This document shows positions 21,754-33,439 of a stretch of 64,000 nt of DNA, in pieces. The stretch covers positions 4,712,001-4,776,000 of the forward strand of contig CM058234.1 of the NCBI GenBank assembly GCA_030180135.1, read 5' to 3'. Every line of letters begins with the position of its first letter. The first letter of the stretch is position 1. The stretch is from Orychophragmus violaceus (Eukaryota > Streptophyta > Magnoliopsida > Brassicales > Brassicaceae). The notes under the pieces were generated by a model. The model was not told the origin of the DNA and made no database searches. It saw only the letters and a program-made list of their open reading frames with translations. A program made the translations under genes and the position numbers.

Positions 21754-22931
21754 CTAGTGATCATCCTCATTTACACCAGGGCAATTGGAAAGAAGAGCTT
21801 CACTTGTTTCATACTGATTCACATATCATGAAAATTGTGTCAGTATATTTAGAACTGAAGAACACATTGATGAAAGAAGGCTTGAACGCATTCAATTACC
21901 TGGAACCCGCAAAAAGGGCAATACCGATGTTCATCTCTCAATTTCATTAATATCTCTTGCAAATCCTGCAACCAGTAAAGCTAAAATTGTCACCCTCAAG
22001 AACATAAAGAACAATGTTGACTCTCAAATTCTTAACTGATAGCCTCAAACTTTACTCGACCAGAAGCACCAAACCGGCGCCAACTCTTGTTTTCTAGAGA
22101 ACATACCTCTTCAGTGATCTCCTCATCCTCTTCCTCTTCTTCATCAGGCTTACCATCTTCATCTTCCTCGTTTTTCTTCTCCGGAACAACTTCTACGTTC
22201 TCAAGTTGATCAAGAGCCGCCTTGGCCTTCCTAAAGTTAATCACAACTCTTTTATTACGCCACTGAGACTTCTGTCTAGACCCAAAATCCTCCAACATTT
22301 CCTCAACCTTTTTCTTCTCATTCTCCGCCTCAATCTCCTCTCTTTACTTCTTTTCCTTATGTGGATCTTCCTTTCCCACGCCAGCCCTCGATCTTCTAAT
22401 ATCCATGGTCACTGGCTCAGCTATACCTGACCCTTCTTTACCAAGAGCTGACCCTGGCTTGTAACCCATTTGTTTCAGTAGCTTAAACCCTATGTTAGAC
22501 TCTCCAATGGGAGTGTCTTCTATACGAGCTAATGTCTGCTCATCCTCTTCTATTTGTTTCCTCTCTTTCTCTAATTTTCGCCTCTCATGCCAATTGAGAT
22601 TCTTTAACTTCTTCCGTGATGGTTCAACGATTACAGTTTTCTTTTGAGATTCCTACAAAAGAATCAACAATCCCCACCAAAATCTCACTCAGCTATCAAT
22701 CTAATTATCGAACTAAATGTTTGTAGCTATTCGTAATCAATTAGGTGGATTACGAGAAAGGTCACGTTTTTATCTAAAAAGTTGAAAACTTTGTTCTGAA
22801 AATACCTTTCTTTTGGAAGACTGGGTAAGTTCAGGAGGAATAAACTGAGATAGGTCTCCCATGTAGTCATCGTTTTCTTCTTCTCCTTGTTCGTATTTCG
22901 ATGCTACTCCTCCGAGCCCAGTCAGGTTCAT
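21754..22931 (-). pseudogene. G-patch + DUF4187 protein (GPATCH11-like) with premature stop
   Basis: Four exons on the minus strand: 22931-22806, 22652-22107, 21965-21900, 21813-21754. They join to 798 bases in one frame ending at TAG (21756-21754). The N-terminus is MNLTGLGGVASKY. A G-patch (GFKLLKQMGYKPGSALGKEGSG) follows, then the C-terminal DUF4187 cysteine pair (HRYCPFCGFQYETSEAL). Inside exon 2 an in-frame TAA (22346-22344) interrupts the reading frame just after the G-patch, between KEDPHKEKK and REEIEAENEKK. Everything downstream stays open for about 109 codons, so this is a single recent nonsense change, a polymorphism or a sequence error. As written the product would keep the G-patch and lose the DUF4187 part. 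G-patch proteins of this type are nuclear, linked to DEAH helicases and splicing. It corresponds to AT3G57910. Confidence 0.85.
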
Positions 22932-22960
22932 CGTCGATTCTGCCAAAAAGAGAGTAATTA

Positions 22961-23161
22961 TTAATGTGCTTTATAATGAGGCCCAATAGGATGATTTGAA
23001 TCTAACTTGGGCTTTCTCTGTCGCTGCTGAAGAACAGCTGAAACAGGCATTCCTTGTTTCTCTGTTGCATCCGTCTCAACGGCCAGAGAATACTGTCCGT
23101 ACACTGTCGAGAAGAGAGCTGAAGCTGATTCTTGATACCCTGATGATGACGAAAAGCTCAT
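22961..23161 (-). CDS. Small unrecognised frame beside the G-patch gene
   Basis: A 66-codon frame starting MSFSSSSGYQES and ending IGPHYKAH. It is Ser-rich at the start and KPKLDSNHPIG-like at the end, and shows no domain I know. Codon use looks gene-like, and the stop lies about 30 bases from the G-patch ATG. It could be a short real gene, an exon of a larger transcript, or a remnant (a locus existed between AT3G57910 and AT3G57890 in A. thaliana). Confidence 0.3.
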   Translation of the reverse strand: MSFSSSSGYQESASALFSTVYGQYSLAVETDATEKQGMPVSAVLQQRQRKPKLDSNHPIGPHYKAH

Positions 23162-23322
23162 GTCGAGTAAGTTGCAAGAACACATTATTATACTCTGCAC
23201 TTTACCGTAACTTTTGTCTGAATGTTTCTACTTTCTACAATAAAAATCATTGAAGCTGCTGCATATATGAGAAATTGTTTCCAGTTCCAAATCATCAGTC
23301 CTTGCTTCTACATGCGATCTAA

Positions 23323-23837
23323 GGGCATCTCCAACCCACCTCTATATTTGCCTCTAAAATAGAGTTTAGAGGCAAATCTACTCCAACCCACCTCTATTTT
23401 CACCTCTAAAATAGAGATCTCTATTTTTTCCTCTATATATAGAGGAACTCTATTTTTACCTCTATAATAGAGGTGAACTTTTTAATTTACAAATCAGTCC
23501 ATTAACTTTCAAATACTTTTATTTATGACCAAAATAATTAAATATCAATATTTTAATAACTAACAATATAAAATTAATAAATTATAAATTATAATATTTT
23601 AATAACTAATATATAATTTAAATAATATTATCATTTTATAATTGTAAAAATATAATAAATGGGTTAAATTGTAACTTTTATAAATAAAAAGTATTAATAG
23701 TAAAATAAAAAAGAATATTAGAGAGAATATTCCTTTTTAGAGGAAAATATAGAGGAATACATTGGAGCAAAACCCACCTCTATTATAGAGTTCCTCTATT
23801 TTAGAGGTAAAGATAGAGGAATACATTGGAGATGGTC
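23323..23837 (-). mobile_element. PIF/Harbinger-type MITE, copy 2 (inverted)
   Basis: Starts GGGCATCTCCAACCC and ends GGAGATGGTC, flanked by TAA at 23320-23322 and 23838-23840. It is 515 bp, the same length as the copy at 15736-16250, and by eye about 96% identical to its reverse complement. Confidence 0.88.
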
Positions 23838-23840
23838 TAA

Positions 23841-24235
23841 CTCATCCGCTCTGAATAAATCTGTTTAATTCGATATGCTATTAGGTCCGAGGAGATGGGA
23901 GTTGAAGCTAAGACCAAGACAAGAGTATCAAAAACAAGGTTTGCTATATATGTAATAACAATTCAAGGAAGCCAGCCATCATGCTGTATCCCGATAATGA
24001 GATTTTCAAAGTGAGGACAAAAACGAGGGATTGAAATGTCAAAAAGGAACAAAGATTAAACATGACCAAAGCAGAAACAAAGAAAATAATAATCTAAAGG
24101 AAAGCTGTGTTCTGTGCAGATACGTTACGTGGTGCGTATAGGTTCCAAACTATAAATCACTAGCAGCACTACGCCAAAATGATCGACAGAGCTCTACATG
24201 AACGTGACATCTTCCGCTTGGTTTATGGTTCATTA
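23841..24235. other. Spacer downstream of the TBCC gene
   Basis: About 400 bases, probably including the 3'UTR of the TBCC-domain gene on the minus strand. No other feature seen. Confidence 0.5.
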
Positions 24236-27200
24236 TTAGTCACCTTGTAGGCAGTAGAGTTGCCTTATATTTCCACTTGCTGTCAAATTCACAGCAGAAA
24301 CATAGAGAGTCAATATGATGCACATAAAATTTGAGTGGGGATTGATTCCGAGAATTCTGTTCTTACCATAGAGCCAGTCTTTGAAATACACATGGAGTGC
24401 GCTTGATAGCTCCTTTTTCCGGTTTTCTTCCAGTGGCGTTTCTCTTAGCGATCGTCTTGTTTCTTCAAAGTTCTTAACCTGATGAAATCAAAAGCAGGGG
24501 AGTTAAGGAGATGTGAACAAGTGCTTCATTTCTTACTAAAGAAAAAGTTAAAAACATACGTTTCTCTGCTGAGCTGTCATATAAGTATCTGGCAACGGAA
24601 ATGGATTGTCTTTAGTCGAACCAATCTCCTCGCCGCTAAACCAGTTTGGGATCTTCAGCATAGACATTGATACCAAAGGTAAACATGTGATTAGATGTTT
24701 GGGGAAAAGCATTCACCAGTGATCGGAGCCAAATGAGACTAACTAAAAGAGAGTGTACCAAAAAGTTAATGAACTGGTCAGGGTCTACACAAGCAGCTGA
24801 TTCAGCCTGTGCATCAGCAACACCGGCAGGATGTGACAGTGAGTCATGTGGATCCACTGCTCCCAGTGCCAATGGTTTGTCCCATTTGTTGATAGTTGGC
24901 TCAACCCCTACCTCACTCATGTGCTCCTCCAAATGAGAGTAGTATGTATTATATGGAGCGACCTGGACCAAAAGGAAACAGATTTTTTACAAGTCTGTAA
25001 TTACTAGTACCAGTAGATATCAGACAGTGTTTGTGTTATCAGTACTAAAAGGAAACCTATAACACCCTCTCAAGTAAACATCAGACTAGAGAGGTACTTC
25101 TTAACCAATATAATCATCAACACAATAAATTAGTGCGATGGATACAACCTCGAAGATGTTTCCATTAAACTCCGTTAACACGTCCAGAAGAGTATATTAA
25201 CCAAACTAAGCTACTAAAAGTCTAGCCTCTTCGCTGATTTAGCTATATATCATAAAGGTACAAGAGAGTTGTGTATGCACTATAAAGCATGATATAAAAC
25301 TTGAAAATCAACCCTCGATCTTAGAGAGAGAAGCTACACCTGCAGTTTGTGGTTATCACCAACAATTAGTGGTCGCTGATTGACTCCCAAGAAGAATACA
25401 CATTCACGGCAATTGGCGATGCACACTCGTTTGGCAGCTGCAATCACATGAACTCTTTCACAGTGCTCAACTCTTAATGCCTGCAAAAATAAATCAGAAA
25501 ATAGATTTGCTGCATCTTTTAGTAAGAGTCGGCAGATGTAATATCCTGTTCCATGTTGCCTTGAATATCTCTGATAAAGGTAAAGAGGATAGGAGTATTG
25601 TGTCCGCACCTTGCCAACAGCTCCCAGAACTATAGTAGTATCAGAACATCCATGCACAGTTGCATATCTCAATGGCGCTAAAAGATAAATAACAGAATCA
25701 TGGCAATTGACCACCTGCAGAATACACAGAACATGTAGTTGACATGAGTGCACATAGAGACTACATGACGCAAGTCCTTTGGAGCAGGGAACAATCCAGC
25801 TATATTAAAACGCAAGTCATTTGCTCATAACAAACCTTCACAGATCTACCCCTAAGATCGGAGGCCTGCTTGACAAGTGAAGACTTGGAGACTCCTTCGA
25901 TTAAACATGGGCCTCTACTAGTAGGTGCAACCTTGATCGAGGCAGCACTAGCATCTGACATCGCATCATCTTGGTCAGAGGCACTAGAAGGCCCATTCTC
26001 TTTCCCAGAAATTCTCTCAGTAATGCTTTCTAAAGCGGAAGCTATGTTTTGCAGAAGCCAGTCATGCACTTGGGAAGCAGGAACTGGAACAGCGGGCATA
26101 TCCGGATCAGAATTTGCAAAAAAAGGAGTAGCTTGGCTCAGTGGAGATACATTATCACCAAACTGAACAAGAAAACCCAGGTGCTCAAAAGCCTCCATAG
26201 AGAGAACCTGAAGGATGTTAAACAAGCAATACAATTAATATTTTGAACCATCATGAAATTAACATCTAGCTTCTCTCTCATTCCCTTAAATTTTTTAACC
26301 CCATCGTAAATGTGGTTTTCATGCTCTGTAGAAACAGTGACTCTTCTAGACAAAGATAAAGAAAGACTAGCACATACCAATGATTCTTCTCCTTCTCCTT
26401 CTTCCACAGGCTCTGCAAGGAGAGAAATGATGTTTGCTACATGTTTTTGCAGATATGACAATTGATGAGCTTCATCATCTGCTTGTGATGGCATAAACCG
26501 ACGGCTGTTGCTGCGAACAAGCTGCAAATGATCGAAAGGAAAATAAAACCAACACTTTAGACCACGTGATGGAAAAAAATAGAATATCATAGTACAATGA
26601 CTGTTGAAACACTGACAAGACGAAAACTAGGTGACTGAATTCTAAAAGACACAATATAACAGACCTACCACAAACAGAAGAGAGAACGTCACAGGATTAG
26701 AGACTGAAAGCCAAAATACAAGAACACATCTCGCATTATTACCAAATAACCCACGTGGAAGGATCAACCAAAGAAACAGAATTGAAACCACATAACACAG
26801 CAAGCTCACCACAAGATGACTAACAGTTTCACCGTATTTGAAGCAATAAGTCAATATGCATTAAGATTACGAACACCTTCTCCATTGAGGACTAATACGA
26901 ACATTCATGTATCGAAAACACTACATTCATCATCAATTCAAAGAACCACCCAAACTTCCAGCTTTGCTTAACTCTAAGTTTCAGGTACATCAAGACAACA
27001 ACTTTAACTTGCATTGTAAAATTATAGTCGAATTCAATGCAAAATAGAAAGAAAAAGATTTCTCTAATTCTACTTCCATACCAAAACGATCGTGCGCACT
27101 GTGATCATTGAATATTACTTGATGCACATTACAATACTTAGAGGGCCAAAAAGAAGTAAGAAACTTGCCTGAATTGGCGACAAGGCCGACAAGTATCCAT

Positions 27201-27675
27201 CAAAAGCAGAAGTCGATGGCCATACATCAGCCACAGCTGCGGAGTCCTTATGCGTCCTAGGCAGCAATTTCTTATACGATTGAATATACAGAAACAAAAT
27301 TAGATCCCTCAAATCAGCTCCAACGGAATCAACCTCCTCTGGTTTAGCCCGAACCAAAGGGTCAGACTCGGAATGAAGCACCGAACCGAGAGTCTCGAGA
27401 ACGAGACGCGCATGGTCGACGGAGATCTGGAGAACGTCGGCGATTGCAGCCGATCCAACGCGGTTATGCGAGGCGGCATCCGCTAGCTTCTGCTTTACAG
27501 GAGTTAGGGTTTGGATCGGGTCGGTGAAAACAAGTTTCTGGATCGGGAGGAGTCCGTGCTCGAAAGACACCCGCCTCGGATGGATTACTGAATTCGGATT
27601 CGGGTTCGGGTTAAGTTGAGGGTCCGGCGCTGAAGGCGGTGGTGATTGGTCGATGAGGTCTTGTTCTTCAGTCAT
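24236..27675 (-). CDS. TBCC-domain protein (TBCCD1-like)
   Basis: Nine exons on the minus strand: 27675-27169, 26521-26378, 26207-25836, 25714-25610, 25480-25340, 24962-24759, 24652-24560, 24478-24367, 24279-24236. They sum to 1722 bases, 573 residues, ending CLQGD. The N-terminal part (MTEEQDLIDQ, proline-rich, then VSFEHGLLPI) resembles TBCCD1 proteins. The central tubulin-binding-cofactor-C beta-helix region (about 290-400) shows the typical series LRGRSVKVVNCHDSVIYLL, GCSDTTIVLGAVG and RVHVIAAAKRVCIANCREC. TBCCD1 relatives take part in centrosome/Golgi positioning in animals and algae; the plant role is less defined. Exon 1 ends CAG|GCAAGT, a GC-AG intron that must be used to keep the frame. 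It corresponds to AT3G57890 and no disruption is seen. Confidence 0.92.
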
Positions 27676-29259
27676 GATGCACAAAGAGAGAGAAATGGTC
27701 CGGTGGTGAAGCTGCAGATCTTTCTTTGGGTGACGAATAATGACATTGAAGGGGGAAGAGGAGAGTGACTGTTATAGTGCGCACACGTGTATGCTATAAT
27801 CATACGCTTCATTTTTTCTGGTCGTTGGATTTACTGGTGAATTAACCTTTGATCCGAGCTATGACACGTCAGACGAGGGCCCTTTCATTGAATTAAATGA
27901 ATTTTGCATTTAATTTTTAGTTTCTGTGTTAGGCCATTGTTATTGCGATAAGATAAGTTTTTTTTTTTTTTGATAATCTAGGGAGGATCCTAGACCGTGG
28001 TCCAGACTAAGATAAGTTAGGTGATAGAAGTTGTCAAAAAAAAAAAAAAAGTAAAGGTTGATAATCATAATTCATATATAGTAGTGATGATTTAATAAAG
28101 AGACAATAATTACCTTGTTACCTATAATTATGTGATAACCATATTATGTTTTTTACTTGTTAAAAGTTAAAACTATTGGAGGTTTTTGGGAAAAAAGTTT
28201 AAACCATAACGGTCATAATGCATTAATTTAAATAAATATTAAACTATTTTATTTAAAATGTATAATAATTGCTGCAAATATTTTTATTATTTATGTGTAG
28301 AGTATAAATTAAATATTACGAATAGTAAATAAAATCGGTTTTAATCATTTTACCGACTAATCCATCTAAACTATCATTATTATTCAAAACCATAGAGAAC
28401 GAAAAGAAAAAACGGGACGTTTCATGCATACCGGGTCACAAAAAAACATTAGTGCCATTGGAATCTATGATTTTTTCCGCTTGTTTAATTTTTTTTAACA
28501 CTATTTATTAATCTGATTTGAAACATATTACATCATAGAAGAAGTTCACAAAATGAAGAACAATGAGAAGCTAATGGTCTTTCCACAAGAAAACCAATTG
28601 ATAATGACACACTAGCAAGATCATGTCGATCTTTTTCCGAAACAAGATAGAAAATCAGACGTTCTCAATCCTACACTAGCAGGCGGACTTCTATTTTTAA
28701 TACCTTTTGATAATTCTCATATAAGATAGATCTTCTTCTTCAATTGCTTTGTCAAATTTTCCGGAAAGAGCTTCACTGAAACTATCGTTGAACAAACTTG
28801 AACATCAACAAGCAATTCAGATTGATAGTTAGGAATGACAACTCTCAAAATCCAAGCTTGAGAAAGAGATGATTGCGACCAATGCCGCAGAGAATCTTGT
28901 AAAAAACCTAAAAACCACCGGCTTCCCGAAGAGGTTTATGATTCCACCACCAAGACAATTCTGGAAATCTCCATCCCGAAGCAACTAACACAAAAAACGT
29001 GAGAAGCCTTTTGATGGATAGGAAGAGCTTACTGGAACAGACCGGCGGAGATCCACGTCAAGACATGGTTAACCTCACCCGTGCCGAAGGAATCTCAGAG
29101 AAAGGACCGCCAACGCAACTCGATACCGACAACACGAAATCGACTCCATATCTGCCAAACAGAGCACACAAGGGAGAGCTATGGCCACCACCGCAATGGT
29201 TCAAAATCGCCATGAGCTTCGCCGTATAACAATCGAGCGCGTCACCATCTTCAAACCGT
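27676..29259. other. Intergenic region with unclassified repeat-like DNA
   Basis: 27676-27800 is the TBCC gene leader/promoter. 27950-28500 is AT-rich. 28500-29259 has a different, more GC-rich character (short frame MRSLLMDRKSLLEQ at 28999-29229) and continues beyond the copia insertion at 36594. It is probably an older transposon remnant that I cannot classify. Confidence 0.45.
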
Positions 29260-29264
29260 GAGAT
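29260..29264 (+). repeat. Target-site duplication, left (GAGAT)
   Basis: GAGAT directly precedes the left LTR and recurs directly after the right LTR at 36594-36598. Confidence 0.93.
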
Positions 29265-29939
29265 TGTTGGAATTGTGTCCAGTAATCTCGGTATTGTCTC
29301 TAGAAAGTAAGAGTATGTCAATGATCAGACATAAGTCATATAATACTGGGGGTCATGATGGCTTGCTAGAGTCCGCTCATGATCTATAAGTCTTGGACTT
29401 ATTGCCTTTATTATATGATCCCATATGGGTCACACGCCTAAGCCAACAGGAAAATGTGTAGGAACGGTTTAGCAGAAGTACGGTAAAAGTGCTAGGCATT
29501 TACTGTACTTAGAGAGAATAAAAGGGTTTGGCGACTCTGTGTCGATCGATACACAAGGAGTGTCGATCGACACAGTGCGCGAACGCTTTCGGGTTATTTG
29601 GTATTTGGGCCAAACGGCCCAAACGGAATTGGACAAGTTTTATAAGTAAAACTCGAGTCTTTTTCTTCTCTAACCCAAACTAGCCGCGCCTCTCTCTCTC
29701 TCCTGCGCCGACTTCTCCTAGTGGCCTAGCAGCCTTCTTCCTGCTCGGTGTGCGTGTGTGAACCTCTGGAGGAGTTATCTCTCGGTGGCTCTCTGATCTC
29801 ATACATACCGTCCCTTTCCGCTGCAAATCAGGTATAAGGTGAGATCATCTATTGTTTCTATTCGAGAAGAACCTAGATCAGCATGTTTAGGATGATCTGA
29901 ATCTGGAATTGAATCAGGACAAATCTAAACTTTCCAACA
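29265..29939 (+). repeat. 5' LTR of the 29-36 kb copia
   Basis: 675 bp, TGTTGG ... CAACA. It contains paired palindromes TGTCGATCGATACA and TGTCGATCGACACA near 29540-29575 and a CT-rich segment in the presumed R/U5. It differs from the 3' LTR at three single bases. Confidence 0.95.
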
Positions 29940-29940
29940 G

Positions 29941-29956
29941 TGGTATCAGAGACAGG
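29941..29956 (+). other. Primer-binding site (initiator Met tRNA type)
   Basis: TGGTATCAGAGACAGG one base after the LTR end, the usual copia primer site with a changed tail. Confidence 0.85.
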
Positions 29957-30149
29957 TTCTGGTTTTTCTTGTTTAGATTCATGTTTAGGATTGTTTTTCT
30001 TGTTTAAAAGTGTTTTGAATCAACTACTGATAAGAGAAAACATTTAAGTAACAAGAATTGAAATCTAAACACATGAAAAATCGCATGATCAAACTATATT
30101 GATTTGGTATGCGATCTGATCCGAGAGAATGAGAATCGGTTGCGATTGC

Positions 30150-30495
30150 ATGTATCGATCGATACGATCGCATGGATCGGTCGATACAATTCGAAGATCG
30201 CATGGATCGATCGATACGATCGCATGAATCGGTCGATACAGTCTATCGGCTAACCCTGTTAACGCGTGAAAGCATCGATCGATGCAGGATCGATGCAGGT
30301 TCGATATTGGTGCATCGACCGATGCGGTTGGTGCACATCGATCGACACGGTTAGGGTTTTGGCTCGGTTCAGTGCATGCGTGAGAGCATCGATCGATACA
30401 GGATCGATGCACGATCGATGCAGGATCGATGCTGAGAGCATCGACCGATGTGGTTGATGGATCGATCGACACAGTTGGTCCATCGATCGACATAG
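30150..30495 (+). repeat. Cluster of CGATCGAT-centred palindromes
   Basis: More than a dozen copies of ATCGATCGATnC / TCGATCGAC-type motifs are spaced irregularly every 12-30 bases, with GCATGGATCG and GATCGATGCAGG variants between them. Related palindromes sit in the LTR. The open frames here, on both strands, are by-products of the repeat. Confidence 0.85.
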
Positions 30496-31635
30496 TTGGT
30501 TTAAGGCTCGGTTTAATATTTTGATTAAAATTAAACGTCACGGCTTAATAAACAGATTTAATAATTTTATTAAGTCTGGTTAAACCGGGATAAGAAATCC
30601 AAAGTCGAAAAATTGGATTTTGTGCCTAAACCAGGATTTTCTAATTTGATTTGGTTGGACCAAATAAATTGAGAAAATCCGGTTTAGTAAATAACCGGTT
30701 GACAATTGTGGTCATCGTAGTAATTAAAATTTGGTTAGACCAATTTTAATGAACGAGACCGGTTATGTCATTTAATTGGACAATTGGGTCATGTCTTGGA
30801 CATGGACCAATTCTTGGGCCTCGGGCCAAGAAGTTAAAACAATTGGGCCAATTATTTGAGTCTTTCTTCAGATTAATTTAAAATTTATTTTATAAAGAAT
30901 ATAAATCGATTTTAAATTAAAGTTTCCGATATTTTGAAATTAGAAAGTTTCTTAATTTATAGAAGTTTCTACATTTGCATGATTCGGATTTTAAGAAATT
31001 TCTAAAGTTAGAAAGTTTCCGTTTTTAGAAAGTTTCCAATTTTAGAAAGTTTCCAAAAATAGTAGGTTTCCAAAAATGGAAAGTTTCCCGAAATAGTAAT
31101 ATTCTATTTTGGGAATGAATTTTTAAATAAACCTACGAACCTCAAATAATATCAAGCGTTGGATGTCTTGTCCATTCTATGTCAGCTGTCGAAGCCCATT
31201 CAATTGTATTCATGGCCTTACAGTGTGAGGGTGTCTGCTTTTGCGTGGATAAGACGGTTTGTGATTCATAAATGTCATTGGGAGTCCCAGACATTAATGA
31301 TTACATGACTGTATAGTCTGGTTTTCTTGACTAGGCCATCGGGAGTCCCGGGCCTTGAGACATCAGAGTGAATTGGGCCTCGGGCCCAGATTCACAACCA
31401 AGAGTTATATCACGGATATAATTAGCCGATATAGGGCTTACCGATATAAGCTAAGGTTTGGTGACGGCCAGTGGCCCACTTTAATCTTAGTTATATGTGG
31501 ATCTTGGAATCATTATATTCTATTGAGGGTAACTTATGTTATTGAATATAATGCGTGATTAATCATATTAAATTTAATACGAGATTAATCATATTGAACA
31601 TTTTAAATAAAATCCTTTTATCTTAATTTTCAGTT

Positions 31636-32235
31636 ATGACTAGCACAAACAATCAAAACACTTTCTCGATCCGGTCTGTCCTTAAGATGGACAAGCTGAA
31701 CGGATCAAATTTCTTGACTTGGTCGCGGAACCTGAGGCTAGTCCTCAGACAGGAGAGAAAGGACTATGTCCTTGAGAGAGCTCTCCCCGTGAGGATCGGG
31801 TCCAATGCTTCTCATGCAGTATATGATGCTTGGAATAAGCATTATAATGATGCGGTAGATGTGCGTGGTCTGATATTGGCTACCATGGACTCAGACTTGC
31901 GGGAGCAATATGAGAACATGGAGTCGCCAATAGAGATGATCAGCAGCCTGAAATTGAAATTTCAGGAGCAGGTAAGGGTGGAGAGATACCAGTTGGTTAA
32001 GTCTCTCACTGGCTGCAAGCTACCAAATGATAATCCAGTGAGTCCTCATGTCAGTAAAATACCGAATTGGTTTAAATCTGATGAATTAAACCTGATTTTT
32101 CTTGGCATAAAGTCTTGGTCACATAGAGTAAGTCGGATTCAGAAATCCCATAGTCATGGACTGTTGGGCTCATTTGATAATCTTATGAGACTTGAATTCT
32201 GTTTACTAGACCAAAATGTAAAGGGCCTATCTTAG
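31636..32235 (+). pseudogene. Copia gag remnant
   Basis: An ATG-initiated frame (MTSTNNQNTFSIRSVLKMDK) carries the start of a UBN2-type Gag (LNGSNFLTWSRNLRLVLRQE ... VYDAWNKHYNDAVDVRGLIL). After about residue 130 it no longer resembles Gag, and the zinc knuckle and protease are missing. It runs into out-of-frame sequence before the integrase remnant. A stable Gag fragment could still be made; the ORF is 199 codons. Confidence 0.7.
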
Positions 32236-32246
32236 CCGAGCTAGAG

Positions 32247-32437
32247 AAAAGCCCAAAGGCTTATTGGACCTGGAACATACTGATGTATGTGGCCCAATGA
32301 GCAGTAATGCCAGAGAAAATTTCCTGTACTTCATTGTCTCTACTGATTACTTCAGTGAGTGTGACTGTGTTCATTTGATGAGACACAAGTCGGAATTCTT
32401 TGACATGGTCGAAAGAGTTCCAGAATGAAGTATAAGA
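32247..32437 (+). pseudogene. Copia integrase remnant
   Basis: One frame reads KPKGLLDLEHTDVCGPMSS ... YFIVSTDYFSE ... HLMRHKSEFFDMVERV and then stops. This is the start of the integrase core with the first catalytic Asp (HTD) and part of the second strand; the rest of the core is deleted. Confidence 0.75.
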
Positions 32438-32802
32438 TCTGAGTGACAAAAGTATTAAGACTCTGGATTAAATCACGAGTGAGAATACTTAAGTCATTGA
32501 TTGTGTGATCATCTTAATGAGTGTGAAATCGTTTCACAGCTCGTTTCTCCTGAAAACCTTAAGGTGTTTCTGTGAGAAAGAATCAGATCTTATTAGAAAT
32601 GATTAAAGATGAGTCACACGAATCTTCCATGATATTATTTAAGAATAACGCTCTAAAATATCTAAGTTTACGCTGAAATAGTTCCACAAATATCAGTTGA
32701 AAGACACCACGTTAATGTGGATTGAAATCGATCCAAATTTGTCTTTACTGAGTATTTGTAGTTGTGCTACTTCGCTGGTTGTCCTAGAGAAACTAAGGCT
32801 TG

Positions 32803-33045
32803 TTACTTTTACGTCCAATCTGTTTTCTAAGAAGGGAAGTTATTTTCCAAGAAGAACAGTGGGAGTAAAAGCATAACTCGAAGTTTTCTTAGGGAAACCA
32901 AGGCTCGGTACTTTTACGACCATTCTGTTTTCTAAGAAGGGAAATTACTTTCCAAGAAGAACAGTGGGAGTAAAAAGTAATTTTTACGACCATTCTGTTT
33001 TCTAAGAAGGGAAGTTACTTTCCAAGAAGAACAGTGGGAGTAAAA
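32803..33045 (+). repeat. Three tandem copies of a roughly 70-100 bp unit
   Basis: Units at about 32803-32870, 32909-32975 and 32976-33045 share TTTTCTAAGAAGGGAA ... CCAAGAAGAACAGTGGGAG. Each ends in a purine tract like the element's own polypurine tract. Confidence 0.8.
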
Positions 33046-33439
33046 GTACAACTCGAAGAAATTCGAGAAATACAGGAGGCTGCTTAACCTATTGAGGGAG
33101 AGCAGCGGAAGGATTTACAGATTTCTGTAGAATCTACACCTGTGGAGCCTGAAGTTCGCAGATATGAAAGAATCAGTCACTAATCCGAGAGTGAATTCTC
33201 GTCATTAGTTCAGCCTGATGATCATTGAATGTTCGCATGATCTGATGATCATTGAAAGCGACGAATCTGCGAAATCCTAGGAAGCGAAAGTGAGCCCAGA
33301 CTCCGAAGAATTACATTTTGTGTAAGTTGGCTTCATCGATCCATTCATGGATGGAAGCTAACATATCGGAGTTGGAATCTTCGTTCTGTTGAAGTAGTCA
33401 AGGTTTTGACTTGAACAGGAACGAAGCGGAACTGTGTGT

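Noticed and set aside
25870..26166. 98-codon plus-strand frame
   Set aside because: Antisense to exon 3 of the TBCC gene.
30089..30541. Four overlapping open frames on both strands
   Set aside because: Product of the palindromic CGATCGAT repeats, which lack stops in several frames.
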